A stretch of 64,000 bases of DNA, taken from contig PUFA01000057.1 of the NCBI GenBank assembly GCA_003508835.1, forward strand, positions 10,056,501 through 10,120,500. Reading direction: 5' to 3'. Made by a program: the position numbers and the translations under genes. Source of the stretch: Eonycteris spelaea. Its lineage: Eukaryota > Chordata > Mammalia > Chiroptera > Pteropodidae. The notes beneath the pieces were generated by a model. It was not told the DNA's origin. It made no database searches and saw only the letters and a list, made by a program, of their open reading frames with translations. Shown here piece by piece: positions 1 through 11,885 of the stretch. Numbering within the stretch: the stretch's first letter is position 1; every line of letters begins with the position of its first letter.

Positions 1-1490
1 TGAAAACCTAACATAAATTGTCGAACTGGGAATGTATCGTTTTCGAAGCAAACCTGAAATGTAAATACCAGGCAAGCTCATGTTATTGATAGCCTTACTA
101 GTGCTATAGGTGAGAACACTAAAACCAAAGATATATTTTCCAGAATGTTCTAGACTTCAAAATGTTGGCTAAGTGGGAGCCACTTCCCAGGGAGTTGACG
201 ACTGCTGCCCTCTAATGGTAGTTTAAGGTACTGCACCAAAAACCGTTCTGCAAATTAGGAATTAGTTCTATAATTTGTGGTTGATCCAATTGCAGTCGTG
301 AATTCCTGAAGTCTTTGAAATGGTGTTAAATGTTGTTATGATTAGAAGATTTTTAATAGAGTGTTATGATATAGATCCAGTAAGTCTTCTTCAAACTGTA
401 CCATTGATATTTTTGACTGAAGCAAATGAAGAACATCTTCATAGATCCATAATTTTGTATATCCAGTAAAGATAGACAACATTGAAATATTCACATTAAC
501 TCACCCACTAGTTGTATATCAGGGGTCATATTCATCCAATGGCTTTAAAGTTCCCTCTTTTTTTCTGGCACATTATCAGCCGCAATCCAGAAATGCCTGT
601 GACTGTTCATTGCCTGTCCTATTAATTTTCTGTTCCGTTGAGGAGGTCTGGCAGAGGGCTTTAGGACCCCAGTAAATGACAAACTGACACCTGAGGCCAG
701 ACACTCTTGCTGTCATATCCAAGATTCAAAAGCCCAAGAAACCCTCATTCTAATCAGGCGGTGTCTCTTCCCTTGGAAGGAAGTCAGCAAAAAGTAGCTT
801 ATGGATGCCAAATAACTGCTAAAGTCAATATCTGAACTCTAATGGGGCCAGAGCAGCTGAAAAGTCCTCAACTGGTTGCAACCTGCACGTGTCTAAAGAC
901 TTTAGGCAAGTGGATATAGACAAACCTTGGAACTACATCATACTAAGTGGCAGGAGGAGCACAGGAACCAAAGAAAGATGGAGAAGCAAGACCAAGGCCA
1001 TCATGAGTTTGCAGCCAAGTGAAACTGCTTAGGTGGGGAAAGAAGATCTACTATGGCAAATTTTCATAAAATGTGATGACATTTTAGTGATGTGAGAACG
1101 CTAAGTTTTCTGCTCTAAATCTTCAGGGTGAGACTATCTGAATTGGTGTTCTGAGTTTTGGCAATTTTTATCATTAGTGGAGGGGAAAGCTGATGAATTT
1201 CACTATTTCAGCAGTATGTGCTACATTTAGAATCCAGAAAGATGAGGCTCTGGTCTTTAATAAGTACCACTTTATGTGGTTGAACAAGGTGCTGAGATCT
1301 TTTTCTCTGATTTCAATGAGTTCGCTTAACCCTTGCACCTTTTCCTCCCCTGAGAAAATGAGGGCATGGCTATGTATGAAACCAAATAATTAAGGCTGAT
1401 GTTTAAAAACAAACAAGACAAATTCTTCATGACCTATGGCTTCCATTTTTCTGTTTATTTTTAAATGGCATATATGTGTGCTGGAATATA
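1..1490. other. Unique AT-rich sequence, no gene seen
   Basis: I see no repeat family, RNA gene or credible exon here. The longest open frame is a 66-codon plus-strand frame at 1193-1393 with no recognisable domain. It has no recognised splice or promoter context and is within chance expectation for AT-rich DNA. The segment is best read as intergenic or intronic. Confidence 0.6.
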
Positions 1491-1494
1491 TATA

Positions 1495-1890
1495 TTCGCT
1501 ATAGAAAATTTGGGGAATGTATAAAAATATAAAGAAATTAATTAAGTCACTCGGTTCTACTACACAACAATGACAACATCCAATATATTGATGTGTATTC
1601 TTACAGTTCTTTTAAAAATATTTTTTCTTATTTCCACACCTTTGTTTCTTTATTTAGATCTATATCTATAGAGTTGGATATCAGCTCATCTCTAGTATTT
1701 TTGTAAAGTTGATTTATTTTGGTTAAAAATGGTAAAGATGCTTATTACATATTCTTATAAAATATGACTTTAAGGGATGTACAATTTCCATTATATATCT
1801 ACTACAATTTACCTATAATTTAAATTTTTTTCATTGTTTTATTACTGAAAATAATGATGTGATGAACATCCAATAAGATTTCTCCTGTTT
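1495..1890 (-). mobile_element. Old L1 3'-region fragment, antisense
   Basis: Read on the plus strand, the segment follows the order of an antisense ancient L1 3' region. It has an 'aaaatataaagaaattaa' start, a stretch ending 'gtgtattcttacagttctttt', and then 'aataatgatgtgatgaacat', the usual 'aacaatgctgcgatgaacat' block. Divergence is high and the copy is broken. This is similarity to remembered consensus only, so the subfamily is not assigned. Confidence 0.5.
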
Positions 1891-2287
1891 ACTTATTTGT
1901 TTTACAATTTACTAATAATTCAAAAATCATTGAATAAGCAAAGATTAAAGAGCGGCCAGATCCCCTCAGTCAATTGATGAAGCTATTTAGGTTCAAAGAT
2001 GATGAGTGACTTTCCTGAGATGACACAGAACAAATAACTGTGTACAAAAATAATTTTTTTGCAAACATAATCATATAAGATAATAGGGAACTGAGAAATA
2101 AACCTCCCTCAGCCCCGTTTACCTAGACCTTGCCAGTGTCCTGTCTCCCTGCTAATTCGGAAGCTGAGAGAGTCAGGCTCCACCTGAGGTTTGATAAAGA
2201 CCCAAGTGAAAGAAAGGAGCCTATTCAATGGTTGGAAACTTTTACACAATTCATGTCATCCTCATCATATGCCAGGGAGGCTGTTGT

Positions 2288-2331
2288 TTTTATTTGTTTG
2301 TTTGTTTGTTTACTTATTTATTTATTTAGAC
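2288..2331. repeat. (TTTG)n/(TTTA)n low-complexity tract
   Basis: Tandem tttg units run into ttta units. The flanks ('atgccagggaggctg' before, 'gacagataaggaatctgagg' after) faintly resemble an antisense MIR, so the tract may have grown inside an old MIR. That flanking assignment is weak. Confidence 0.8.
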
Positions 2332-2399
2332 AGATAAGGAATCTGAGGAAGTGGCTGTTCCAGGAGCAAAACAGAGATGGGGTCTAGTTTGCAAGATTT

Positions 2400-2570
2400 A
2401 ATGGAGCATCCTTAGGGTCAATGCCTCTGGAGGAGGGAAGGGAAGCAGTAGTAGAGGAGTAAGGGGGAATGTAAGAGGGGAAGAAGGAGCGTAGAAGAGG
2501 GAGCTGAGTGCAGGAGGGGAAAGGAGTGGAAAAGGGGAGCAGGAGTGGCCAGAAGGAGAAGCTGAGCTGT
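2400..2570 (+). repeat. Purine-rich (GA) tract
   Basis: About 170 bases are strongly biased to G and A on the plus strand, with few pyrimidine interruptions. The two overlapping minus-strand open frames here, rich in Ser/Pro/Leu, are a by-product of this bias and not genes. Such tracts can adopt triplex structure, but nothing in the sequence shows that this one does. Confidence 0.75.
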
Positions 2571-3815
2571 GATTTAGGTGGAACAACAGCCTCACCCAAC
2601 TCTCATGGTGGCCCCAGGATGGGTAGCATTGCCTGTGCTTTTACACTCCTGCATTGAGGAGGAGTCACTGGATATAGGCGGCTTTGGAAGGAATGTAACC
2701 TGGGCACTTTCTGCCACCGAAGCTTCCCTGAGTGGGGTCAATAGCTAGGTAACAATCCCTCAAGGAAGGGTGTTCTGGTCATACACCACAAGTGAAGGGA
2801 CCAAGTATAACTTCAAAGTGAGGAAGAATTGGGTCTTAAAGCTGGAGTCAGGTCATTGTCTCAACATGTCAAGGCTGCCCTGAGAAAGAGAGAGAAGAGA
2901 GAGAAAAGAAGAGAGAAAGAGAAAGTCCACACTTACTTACTCCTCATTCAAATCTTCTTTCATAACACTCCTTCCCTTCACGGCAAGCCCTTAAGCTATT
3001 GTACCATTTGCATATTTATCTATCTTTTTATTGTCATAAAATATAGAAGTCTCTACTTGGATCACTTAAACCTCAAAATCTGTTTGTTTGTTTTTTTTCT
3101 ACAAACAACATAGGTTAGCAAGAGTCAGCCTGTTTACCCATCTGATTGAGTTCATCCCTTGAGCAGCCCTCACTCCTCTGTAATCAGCCACATTCACAGA
3201 CCTCACTGAAAGCTGGACCTGAGTTTGCACAGAATTACTCCACCTTTCATTTGGAAAGAAAAAATGAACAGAAAGTTGTGACTTTTTAAGTGGTTAAAAA
3301 GAAGAGCACTCATTGCATTAGGAATTATAACACACCATAAAATATAAATAATTTCAACAGTGCTGCAAGAAAGTTGAGAAAGCAAAGAGAAACAAACAGA
3401 AGAACCCTGAACATGATTAAGGTTGCATTTCAACTCAGGGCAGGAAAAGGTTGGGCAGTAGACTTAATGTTATTCACTATTATTAATATTGAATTTCCTT
3501 AAATGAACAACTCTTCCCCTGCCACATTAGTGGTGGCTTTTCTCAAGGGTATGTCCTTGCTCCACCTACCATTTTCTTTCTGCTCTTCCCATACACACCC
3601 AAGTCTTTACCACTAGCTGGGTGTTCTCTTCTGACTATAGATCCACTTACCAACTGCAGAGGACCTTGGCTTGAAAGTCCTTTGTATTTCCCCCTTGAAT
3701 TTTCCAGAACTAATTTTTTGCTATTTGTCTTCACTTAACTCCAACCACTATCAATACACATGGGTCTCTTCCTGGGTGTTCCATGACTTTGTGGGTAGTC
3801 TTCTAGCCACATGTA
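2571..3815. other. Mostly unique sequence with a short GA microsatellite
   Basis: No gene or named repeat is recognised. A (GA)n/(GAAA)n-like run lies at 2881-2924, within a 94-codon open frame at 2829-3113 whose Lys/Arg/Glu stretch is simply that run translated. The 76-codon minus-strand frame at 3203-3433 has no recognisable domain. Confidence 0.55.
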
Positions 3816-3819
3816 CAAT

Positions 3820-4205
3820 TCAGATACCTTAGATTGGGTTCCCCTAGAAGTGAAGCCTTAGACAAAGCTTTGCATGCAAGTAGTTTATTTGAGATGTGAT
3901 TCTAGAGAATACCAGTAGAGGGGTTAATGAAAGGTGCATGATCAAGCCAGTCTCCTTTATAGGCAACTGGGAGGCTACGAGCTCCATGTAGGACATGCCT
4001 CAGAGTCATCCCACCCATACAGTGATGGAATGGGGATTTGCCCACCAACTCTCACCAGTCATCTGTGGAGAGTTCCTCTGAGGGTGTGTTCATTCCCCAA
4101 TTACTGGCTTGCCACATGTAAGTCCACTCAGGCAGAGACATGCAAATATTGGTAGTTAGAATTGGGCTGACATGCACCAAATGGCAAAGGCTGAGAGAAT
4201 ATGAG
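3820..4205 (+). repeat. Unnamed old interspersed repeat, copy 1
   Basis: A segment opening 'gattgggttcccctagaag' and continuing through 'gcaagtagtttatttgagat' and 'gtaggacatgcctcagag' resembles a repeat I have seen in mammalian DNA but cannot name. A shorter copy of its first part lies at 22140-22205 and a possible third piece at 26680-26760. It has no coding potential. The borders are approximate. Confidence 0.45.
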
Positions 4206-4264
4206 GGAGGTACAGAAATTTGGGGGCCATCCTTGACTCCTCCTTCTCACTTTTTCATTTTGAC

Positions 4265-4995
4265 TGCCCTGTCTGGTAGACTCTGATTCCTATAGAATAG
4301 CTATCTATCAAATTTCTCCCCATATCCATTTCCAACTCCCTGGTTCAAGCCACACTCACTCACATATAATTTACTACAATAGGCTCTTAATTAGTCTCTC
4401 TGCCTCCAATTTTCAATTATTATCTACATTGCAGCCAAAAGCAAATCAGAACACCTCACCTCACAGCTTATAATTTTCTATGGCTTTCTATTTCCCTTAG
4501 AATAAATTCCAGTATCCTCAAAAATATTTTCAGACATTTTAATGATTTGCCCTCAGGTACCATTTCTGGTCTCATTTCTTGCCATCATACTCCTGGTGAT
4601 TTTTGTCATACTAAACTTTCTTCAGTTCAGCAAGTGTACAGGATTGCATAGGGGTGTTTTCTTCTCCTTAGAACACTGTTCACCTGTTCTACGAATTCTT
4701 TGCTAAGCTAACTTGTTCTTCAGGTTTTAACTTGGGCATCACTTCTCCAGGAACCCCAAAATGTCTTCCCAACTCTAGGTAAGTGGCTTCTTCTCTGAGC
4801 TCCAATAATATCTTCTATATCCCTACCAAAACTCTATTACACTCCATTGCAGTTTCCTGTTTACTTGACTGCTTCTCCTTCTAAACTCAAAGCTCTGAGA
4901 AAACAGGGACACTAAGGCTCTCTGTTCACAATTATTCTCTAGCATCTAGCACAATGCCACAGTGAGCATTTATAATATTGAATGAATTAACGTAC
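4265..4995 (+). mobile_element. LINE-2 (L2) 3' fragment, sense
   Basis: About 730 bases follow the L2 3' order: a 'tggctttctatttcccttag' block, 'aataaattccagtatcctc', the 'cttgggcatcacttctcca' block and 'ctctagcatctagcacaatg'. It ends 'tataatattgaatgaatta', matching the usual L2 3' terminus. It is strongly diverged and has no open ORF2 frame. L2 has long been inactive in placental mammals. Confidence 0.8.
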
Positions 4996-6849
4996 ACATT
5001 ATTGAACTGAATTACAGCCCCAAAAGCAATAAATCATGAATCATTAATCTCCTAATAAAATTTAATTTTTCTATTTACTACCTTGGATGAAGATAGCACT
5101 TTTTTATGGCTAAAGACATATGTAATTAATGATAGTCTAATTTAAATCACTTTGACAAAATTGTGTCAAAATTGAACCCCAATTTGGTAACTTCCAAATC
5201 ATTGTTGATAAGCCAATTTCAGACTCATTTATCTATTTCAAGCTTTTTTCTCCATTATGAAAAAATACGAAGTGAGTATATGCACTGTCACTCAAAAATA
5301 TGACATTATGAGAAGGTAGAACATATCCGAGGGCCAAAGCCTTTTTATTCCTTTTTCTTATGACCTATGATGCTTAGCTGTGTGCTTAAACTTATGCAGC
5401 AGCTTCTCTATTGTCCATGTACTTTTTAATCACCCAGTTTTATATTTTATGCTATTTCTTATTATTCAAAAGTTATACTTTTATTTTTCCTTATCAAAAA
5501 TTATCATTTTCTACTGAGCTCTAGCTTACAGTCTACTGTATATGTATAAATGAAATTACATCTTTTTCCTCAAAGGTGAAAAACACTTTCACTCTTTTTT
5601 TTTTACAAAAATAACATGCCTACATGCCAAAACTGAGTTTTTTGTTATGTGTTAAATTTTGTAGTTTTGTATATAGCAAATTATAAGCTGGCACAATCCT
5701 TTTAAATTTGAGAGTTATTAAACTCAAGGATATTGTTTATTAAAGAAATCAAATCATGTTTATTTGTGTCATTTGAAGTAGCGACCCCAGGGCATTGCTT
5801 TGGGACAGCAAATAAACTTTAGTATGAAAAAAAGTTAACTCCCATACATGTGATAATGAACTACAAAACCTAAATAAACTCTTCCTATCTCTGTGCTGAA
5901 TGTGGGGCTTCACTTTGTAACAACAAACTGCAAAAATCACAGGAAGTATGACTGATTGATTGATTGATTGATTGATTATCTTTTTACAGCTATAAAATAC
6001 ATGGAATATCTCTACCAAAAGTGGGGAGCACAAAGTTTTAGAGTTCAACTTCAAATCCCAGACCTGCAACCAAATGGTTACAGGATGAGAAGACATGTCA
6101 ATAAAATGAGACCCTCCTTTGCCTTTTGGCCACTCTGACTGCACAAGCCAGAAGCACTTGACCCAAGCTGGGCCAATGAGCCTTCTCCATTAGAAACCAG
6201 CAAGACTTAAAAGTAGAAGAGTGCAGTCTTGAACTGCCTGCATCTTTGACTACAGGGCTACATGATTTAGGAAGAAATTGCCAGGAACCGTTTTCCTCAT
6301 TGCAAAGTGGGAAATAAGTCTTATTGGCGATAGAAAGGAAAATGAGCAGCCCTGTGGAGGAAAGCATGGCTGAGACACAGAGAGGCAGTACCTTGGGCTA
6401 ACCTTAAAAGCTCTGTACTGTGGTTTATTACAGTCCAGAGACCCAGGGCACCCTTGTTGAGGGATTCTAAGAGCCCTCATCTCTTAATAACCAATTCCCA
6501 AAGCTCTTTACCATGTTTTCTATTTGTAATCAAAAGAACCTGTCTACAAACCACAATACTAAATATTTTTGAAATTCAAAGAGATTTTTTCTTAAGTGTA
6601 AGATTTAGTAATTATTAACAGCTGTTCTGGGTTTTGAACGATAGAGATTGTGAAGTAATAAGGTCATAAAAGGTTCTTCCTTAAAGCATGTCAGCTCTAG
6701 TTCATCTACTGTTATCCATTCTTTGTCATCACTCTGTGAGGGTGTTTGTGTTTGAAAGATGAGCTCATCACAAAAATATGTTGAAATAAACCATTTGAAA
6801 TTATCTTCAATTTTAGCAATTCTTTTTCTCCATGTTATGAGAAGGAGAA
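4996..6849. other. Unique AT-rich sequence
   Basis: No gene is recognised. The longest open frame is a 131-codon minus-strand frame at 5749-6144. It spans a (TGAT)n microsatellite, giving an 'INQSINQS' stretch, and carries no domain. Overlapping minus-strand frames at 6098-6367 and 6250-6480 likewise show no family. The 5000-5700 stretch is very AT-rich. Confidence 0.55.
5951..5980. repeat. (TGAT)n microsatellite
   Basis: Six near-perfect tetranucleotide units in a row. They are likely to be length-variable between individuals, as is usual for such arrays. Confidence 0.9.
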
Positions 6850-7040
6850 TTGTGCAATTCTTATCTCAGCCATTACAACCATTCCAGGATATGGGTATGT
6901 TTTTCTTATTTTTCAGAAAAAGGAAAAGTGGCTTAGAGAATTAATTTGCCTCAAATCATAAAGCTAGTTAGGGGCAAAGGAAAAGCTTGGACTCAATTCT
7001 TCTAGTGTTTAAGCAGAGTACTTTCCTCTGTGACTCAATG
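6850..7040 (-). mobile_element. MIR SINE, antisense
   Basis: In plus-strand order the segment has 'agtggcttagagaattaa', 'ttgcctcaaatcataaagct', 'agttaggggcaaagg' and 'ttggactcaattcttct'. This is the reverse of the MIR core ('...gagttcaaatcc...agctgtgtgac...ttacttaacctc...'). It is an old tRNA-derived SINE relic and has no coding capacity. Confidence 0.65.
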
Positions 7041-7369
7041 TCTTTGCTTCTGTTGTTCATTAGCCAAGAATATAAGTCTTATTCCACTTAAAGGTTATCA
7101 AAGTGTTTAATGAGCAATTTTGTCATCTTGGAGAGGAAATGTTGAAGGCTTTATTTAACTGATTTTATTCATATTTTTATATTGTATAGATAATGGCAGA
7201 AGACATAGAAGCGAACTATCTTGATTTAATATCATTTCAAAAATCCCAAACTAGCAGCCCAAAAAAAGAAGTTTACAATGAAATATGTTTCTTCTGAATA
7301 TTTGGAAATATGAACATTCAAATAAAGGAATGAGAACTCTTTATGACAACATAATTAGGCAACACTTGT

Positions 7370-7545
7370 TAATATTAGCAATCGTTTCTTAATATTTCAC
7401 TGTCACACTGGGCCAAATGTTAGTAGGAGTTATTCCATTCAATCCTTAAAGCAATTGTATAAAGCAGGCAAGGTAACTTTTTCAAGGTTATGCAGGTGAC
7501 AAATGCCAAATCTAGGGCCAAAATCCAGGATTCTCTGACAACCTT
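7370..7545 (-). mobile_element. MIR SINE, antisense
   Basis: The order 'cattcaatccttaaagcaa', 'ttttcaaggttatgcaggtg' and 'gggccaaaatccaggatt' matches the antisense MIR core, with the usual 'cctcacaacaaccctatgag' block degraded. Moderately to heavily diverged. Confidence 0.6.
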
Positions 7546-8500
7546 CATGCTTATGTTTTATTTTTTCTCCACAACATAGATTATGGTCTACTTGACAATG
7601 TGGCTATAATGTGTGGTATTAATCATTATGTACACATACACAGACACATACGCAAATAGGAGATTTGTTACTAATTTGGATTATATAATTAAAAATCATA
7701 AGCCAGTCTCTACTATGTGACTAAAACTAGAACTTGTGTTTCTTCTCATAGCATGTCAATATACCATTACTGAGCCAATATTATAAGAAAGAAAGAAAAA
7801 AGCTTTCACGGTGAAGCAATGCCACATGTTAGAAACATATAATACTTGCGCTGGTGAATGCTTAAAATGGATGTCAGAGCTGGGATCAGGTGGTAACAAT
7901 TGTACTTCTTGATTTGTGCAATGTTTATTTCTCGAAATGGTTAGCACTCAAAGCAATAGAATGACTTAGAAGTACCATAAGTTTCAGAACCCGCACCTAG
8001 GCAAAAAGCATGACCAATTCACACAACTGCTTAACATATACTATGTTGAACAAATCCAGTGGAGCCAATTATATGTTACCATGAAGAGCATCCTAAAACA
8101 TGAAGCATTATTTTTCACGTTTGACTATTGTGATTTTGCAGATAGCAAAAAAGGTGAGTGGGATCTCTTGTGAACTTATTGTGGACACAGCCCAAGACCT
8201 GTACAATAGGCAACCTCACAAAGCTAAGACACTGAGCAGCTGCTTTGGTATGAAGATAAACATTAGTCTGAAGCCCTGTAAATTAAGAAGTGGGGTATTG
8301 TGTTGTTTTTCTATAAACGAGCAAGGCACAATGAATGGTGTGAGTTGGGTTACGGAATCACAGATTCATTCATTACAGAATTCATTATAAGCACAGAACT
8401 TGTCAGAGAATCCTGGATTTTGGTCTTGGAGGCAAAGGTAGTGGAAGATTTCGTTAAAAAAAAAAATAGACTTTTGAGGCAGCTCTCATTTTAAAAGTGT
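7546..8500. other. Unique sequence, no gene supported
   Basis: Open frames of 96 codons (8100-8390) and 64 codons (8300-8494) overlap on the plus strand in different frames. A 'caaaaaaggtgagtg' string at about 8147 looks like a 5' splice site, but no matching acceptor, conserved peptide or reading context was seen. I cannot call an exon. Confidence 0.5.
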
Positions 8501-8544
<44 letters not shown>

Positions 8545-8551
8545 TTTTTTT
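8501..8551. repeat. (TTTC)n microsatellite
   Basis: About twelve tttc/ctttt units end in a T8 run. The pure, uninterrupted array suggests a polymorphic locus. Confidence 0.95.
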
Positions 8552-9390
8552 AGCATAAATGTAAATGTTCACTTGGGAGACATGGCCTTCAAACTTCAGT
8601 TTTGATGCTTTTGCTCAAACACACAGAGAGATTCTGCCACAAAATAAGGCTGCCCCCTGCCACAATTGAAGTGCAGTGCTGCAAATCTGGAGGCCTGTTT
8701 GGTAAGGGCAAATGGGCTATCTCCCTAGGAAAGCAAACCGCACCTGCACATTTTTTTTTTAATGAATATCTATGTCACTAGTAAAATAACTTACTAATCA
8801 AAGAGGAAAGTTATATGGAGACTACTTAGAATAAAAAAATCAAAGACTGATGTATAGCAATGCTACTACCATGATTAACTTATTAGTAAACTCCTTTTAC
8901 TTAAGGAATGTACTTTTTTCTCACATAATTCTTAACTTAATGGTGCATGTGAGTACTTCTAAAGAGTATTAGGTTTATTTGTTTTGATTGTTGAGTTGGT
9001 TGACATTTGTACTGCTTATCGGTGTCTTGATCTTTAGCTATACACATCTAGGCTAACAGTAAACAAACAACAACAAAACAAAAAACAAATAATGGAGAAA
9101 GAGTTTTACCACAGATTGGTATTCAAATCCACCTGACTAGAAGCTTTTGGAAGAATAATATACAGTGCAGTGTAATAATTTTATTCTTGAAATGAGTAAG
9201 CATAAAGTACACACCAGCCCACTCAAACCTGCATGGATGACAGTGTAAGCTGTGTTTTATTTGGTTTACATGAAATGCTTCCTCATTGCATCATCTTAAT
9301 TTGAGCTTTCAGCAGAATGGTGACAATTATGCTTAGCCATGTAGAAAAGCAGATAGCTAGAACATCATGTGAAAGCATTTATATGAAATA
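8552..9390. other. Unique AT-rich sequence
   Basis: Nothing recognised except an A/C low-complexity run at about 9060-9090. No gene, RNA or repeat family can be supported. Confidence 0.55.
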
Positions 9391-9480
9391 TCTCTTTTTC
9401 TCTTTCTCTTTCTCTTTCTCTTTCTCTTTCTCTTTCTCTTTCTCTTTTCTTTTCTTTCTCTTTCTCTCTCCTTCCCTCCC
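9391..9480. repeat. (TTTCTC)n polypyrimidine microsatellite
   Basis: A hexanucleotide tttctc array of roughly ten units grades into tttct and then ctcc/ccctccc. The plus strand is almost wholly pyrimidine for 90 bases. The 'FSFSFSFS' peptide in the overlapping 73-codon frame at 9317-9538 is the translation of this array and not a protein. Confidence 0.95.
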
Positions 9481-10140
9481 CCACTCCGGCCCCACCCCCT
9501 CAACACACCTTTTTACTGTTGGTGGTGACCACCCATGACTGAGCAGTGTTTTGGCTACTTTCCCACTGATGACTTTTCCAAACCCTGTCAGTGGCTGGCA
9601 GTTAAATGTTCTGCTGTAGGCTTACAGAAAATGCAAATTGGATTGTCCTTTTTGCCCCACAAACCTATGTTTATCCTTCTTCAGTCTGATTCCTGGAAGA
9701 ATCAAATATCTGATACTCATGTTAAGCTTAAAGAATGGCTGTCCCAGCTGAAAATAAGGTAGATCCCAATTTACTATTTAATGCTCTTGCTTAAGATCAA
9801 CGTTTAATATTTGTGTGTGTGTGATGCAGTGCCTCTTAATAAAAAGAGGTGGTTGAGCAGAACTTTAAAGTTCAAGCAGCAGTGATGTTCAGTGGAGAAA
9901 ATATTATTCCATTTACATGTATCTGATAAAATAAGTAATTCTGACATTGAATATCTAAGTACAATTGAGATGAGAAAAAAAAAAAAGCCCAACGTAATTT
10001 ACCACAGCAAATTAACACATCACAGACATTTAATTTCAGATTATATCTTACTTTTATTCCCTTCTCTCAAGAAAGGTGTTTTAAATTATTTAATGGAGAA
10101 AGTTAGTACTTTGAACTCCAGGAAGATCTAAATGCTGCAG
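9481..10140. other. Unique sequence with short open frames
   Basis: A 75-codon plus-strand frame at 9535-9762 and a 79-codon frame at 9892-10131 have no recognisable domains. No repeat family was identified. Confidence 0.5.
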
Positions 10141-10250
10141 GTTTGAGGGTTTTGTTTTTTTCCTTGCTGTGTTTTTCATTTGTTTGCTTTTTGTTTATTT
10201 TTGGGTTTTTGTTGTTGTTGTTTTGTTTTGTTTTGTTTTTTCTTGTCTCA
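10141..10250. repeat. T/G-rich low-complexity tract
   Basis: A run of gttt and gtt units ends in (gtttt)n. It could be an eroded poly(A) tail of an antisense retroelement, but no element body was recognised next to it. Confidence 0.75.
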
Positions 10251-10689
10251 CAATATCTACTGAATAAAACCAGAATTTAAAAGAAAAACTAAAAAGTAAA
10301 CATATATCGGTTATTTTTTAAGAAATCGAATTTAAACATTTGGTACAAAGAAGTCTTGTTAAGCATTTAGGCAAATAATTTCAGTGTCTGATGGTTATAT
10401 AATAAAAGGCATTTCATTCAAAACAGTATGCCATTTTGGTCAGCAATATATGCTTCCACTAAATAACCAAATTACACAAATTGAAATAAAGTGAAATTCT
10501 TTTTCCAGAGTTAATGAAAGGTTCCTGTTTGTGAATTTTAGGCTTTGAAGTCCAAACCTTCCCAACAGCACCAGGAATTTACTGGTGATTTATTACTATT
10601 TGGACAAGTGGCGAACAGAACGTTATTCTATGGAACATTGACATTCCCTACCTGTCAAGGAGGCTTTGCTAAAACCTGAACACCAGCTC

Positions 10690-10870
10690 CCCTAGACGAA
10701 ACTTCTCCTCAGGCTGTGCCCCGGTGGCGTTCCAATGGGCAAAGTGTGGTTTGACCTGGTGCTGGTGTCGTCTCTTCCGGGACCCTCCCCTTTCTCTCTC
10801 CATTCCTCCTATGCCCAGACAAATCTCACTACTCTGCGTAATCTCCTCAGATCCTCGCTTTGTTACACTT
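10690..10870. other. Short CpG- and GC-enriched patch
   Basis: About seven CpGs lie in 170 bases (near 10696, 10721, 10727, 10769, 10778, 10837 and 10856). This stands out in a window where CpG is otherwise scarce. An inverted-CCAAT-like 'ttccaatgggc' sits at about 10731. It is too short for a CpG island. It could be a small regulatory element or a relict. No open frame of note covers it. Confidence 0.45.
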
Positions 10871-11635
10871 GAGGCAGTGGACTAATTCTAAGACCAGTCC
10901 TGCCTGCTTGACTAAGGGGTAATAGTTAGATCTGGAGAGGCTTTTTCAAACCCTTCTCAAATTTTCCCAGATGAGCAGTGGCCTATTCCACATATACAAA
11001 TAAGAGTTGCGTTTCCCTGCCCATCTTTAAACCCACATTACCTATCCTATGAAAGGACCATGATCTAGGACTTTCCAGCCTGGGAGACCCTGTGGGAGAC
11101 TCAAGGACTGCTGAGAAAAGAGGGTTCTGGTAAAAGAGGTGTTGGGGCATTTATAGTGATTGTTGGGTGAGATCAGAGACAGAGGTGCAGGGTAGAAGCA
11201 ATGCCATGTTTTCACACACTTGTGTTGGGTATAGGACAGTTCTCCCCCCATATCCTACTACAGTGTGGTCATAAATAAAATTGATCCCAATACAGCCATC
11301 AAAGCTAATGTGTATTACTTGGTTGTTTTCTTTACTTATTTTGATACTTGCTTGAAAATAAAATGATTTTAACAACCATTAACATAAACTAGAACTAACA
11401 GGACATAAAATAATCACTTATATTTTAAAGTTTATTTTTCTATTTTTTATCTGTTATTTTATATATCCTCATATGACCTTTAATCTCCATCAGTTGGCAT
11501 TTCTGATGCATTGCTGCACATATCTTTTTGTGATGTAGTAATCTAATGCAAAGAAAGCCCAAGACAAGAACTGTCACTCAGGAATTAATGGTTTAATTGA
11601 AGATAAAAGAATATTTGTTAAAGACATACTGAGTG
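10871..11635. other. Unique sequence, no gene seen
   Basis: Two overlapping minus-strand open frames (69 and 74 codons, within 11042-11375) show no family. No RNA gene or repeat was recognised. Confidence 0.5.
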
Positions 11636-11639
11636 AGGT

Positions 11640-11885
11640 TGCTATGGTGGACAGAGGCATTGGAGAGAATTGAAAAGTTGACCCCATTGGTATGGGGCTT
11701 CAGACCCTAGCTTTGTCACTTACTAATTATATGGCCCTGACACAGTGGGACAATTTCTAGAACCTCTGAGCTGTGGTTTACATGTCTGGAAAGCAAAGAT
11801 AATGTGGAACGTGCTTCATAGATTACAGGGACCATTAAATGTGATGGCTGTGCTATGCTTGGCTCTCTGTAAAGCATTATAGATA
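11640..11885 (+). mobile_element. MIR SINE, sense
   Basis: The order is a 'ggggcttcagaccctagctt' block, 'tgtcacttactaattatatg', 'tctagaacctctgagctg', 'tacatgtctggaaagcaaag' and 'ccattaaatgtgatg'. This follows the MIR consensus from its tRNA-unrelated core to its 3' end. Diverged but colinear. Confidence 0.65.

Noticed and set aside
1930..2060. Possible antisense MIR
   Set aside because: Only a loose 'gatgagtgactttcctgag' match; too weak to list.
5749..6144. 131-codon minus-strand open frame
   Set aside because: It includes a translated (TGAT)n array, shows no family and has no splice or promoter context.
8130..8170. GTGAGT after 'gcaaaaaag' considered as an exon end
   Set aside because: A single splice-donor match is common by chance. 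No upstream acceptor or conserved peptide supports an exon.
9317..9538. 73-codon frame with a Phe-Ser repeat
   Set aside because: The Phe-Ser repeat is the (TTTCTC)n array, not a protein repeat.
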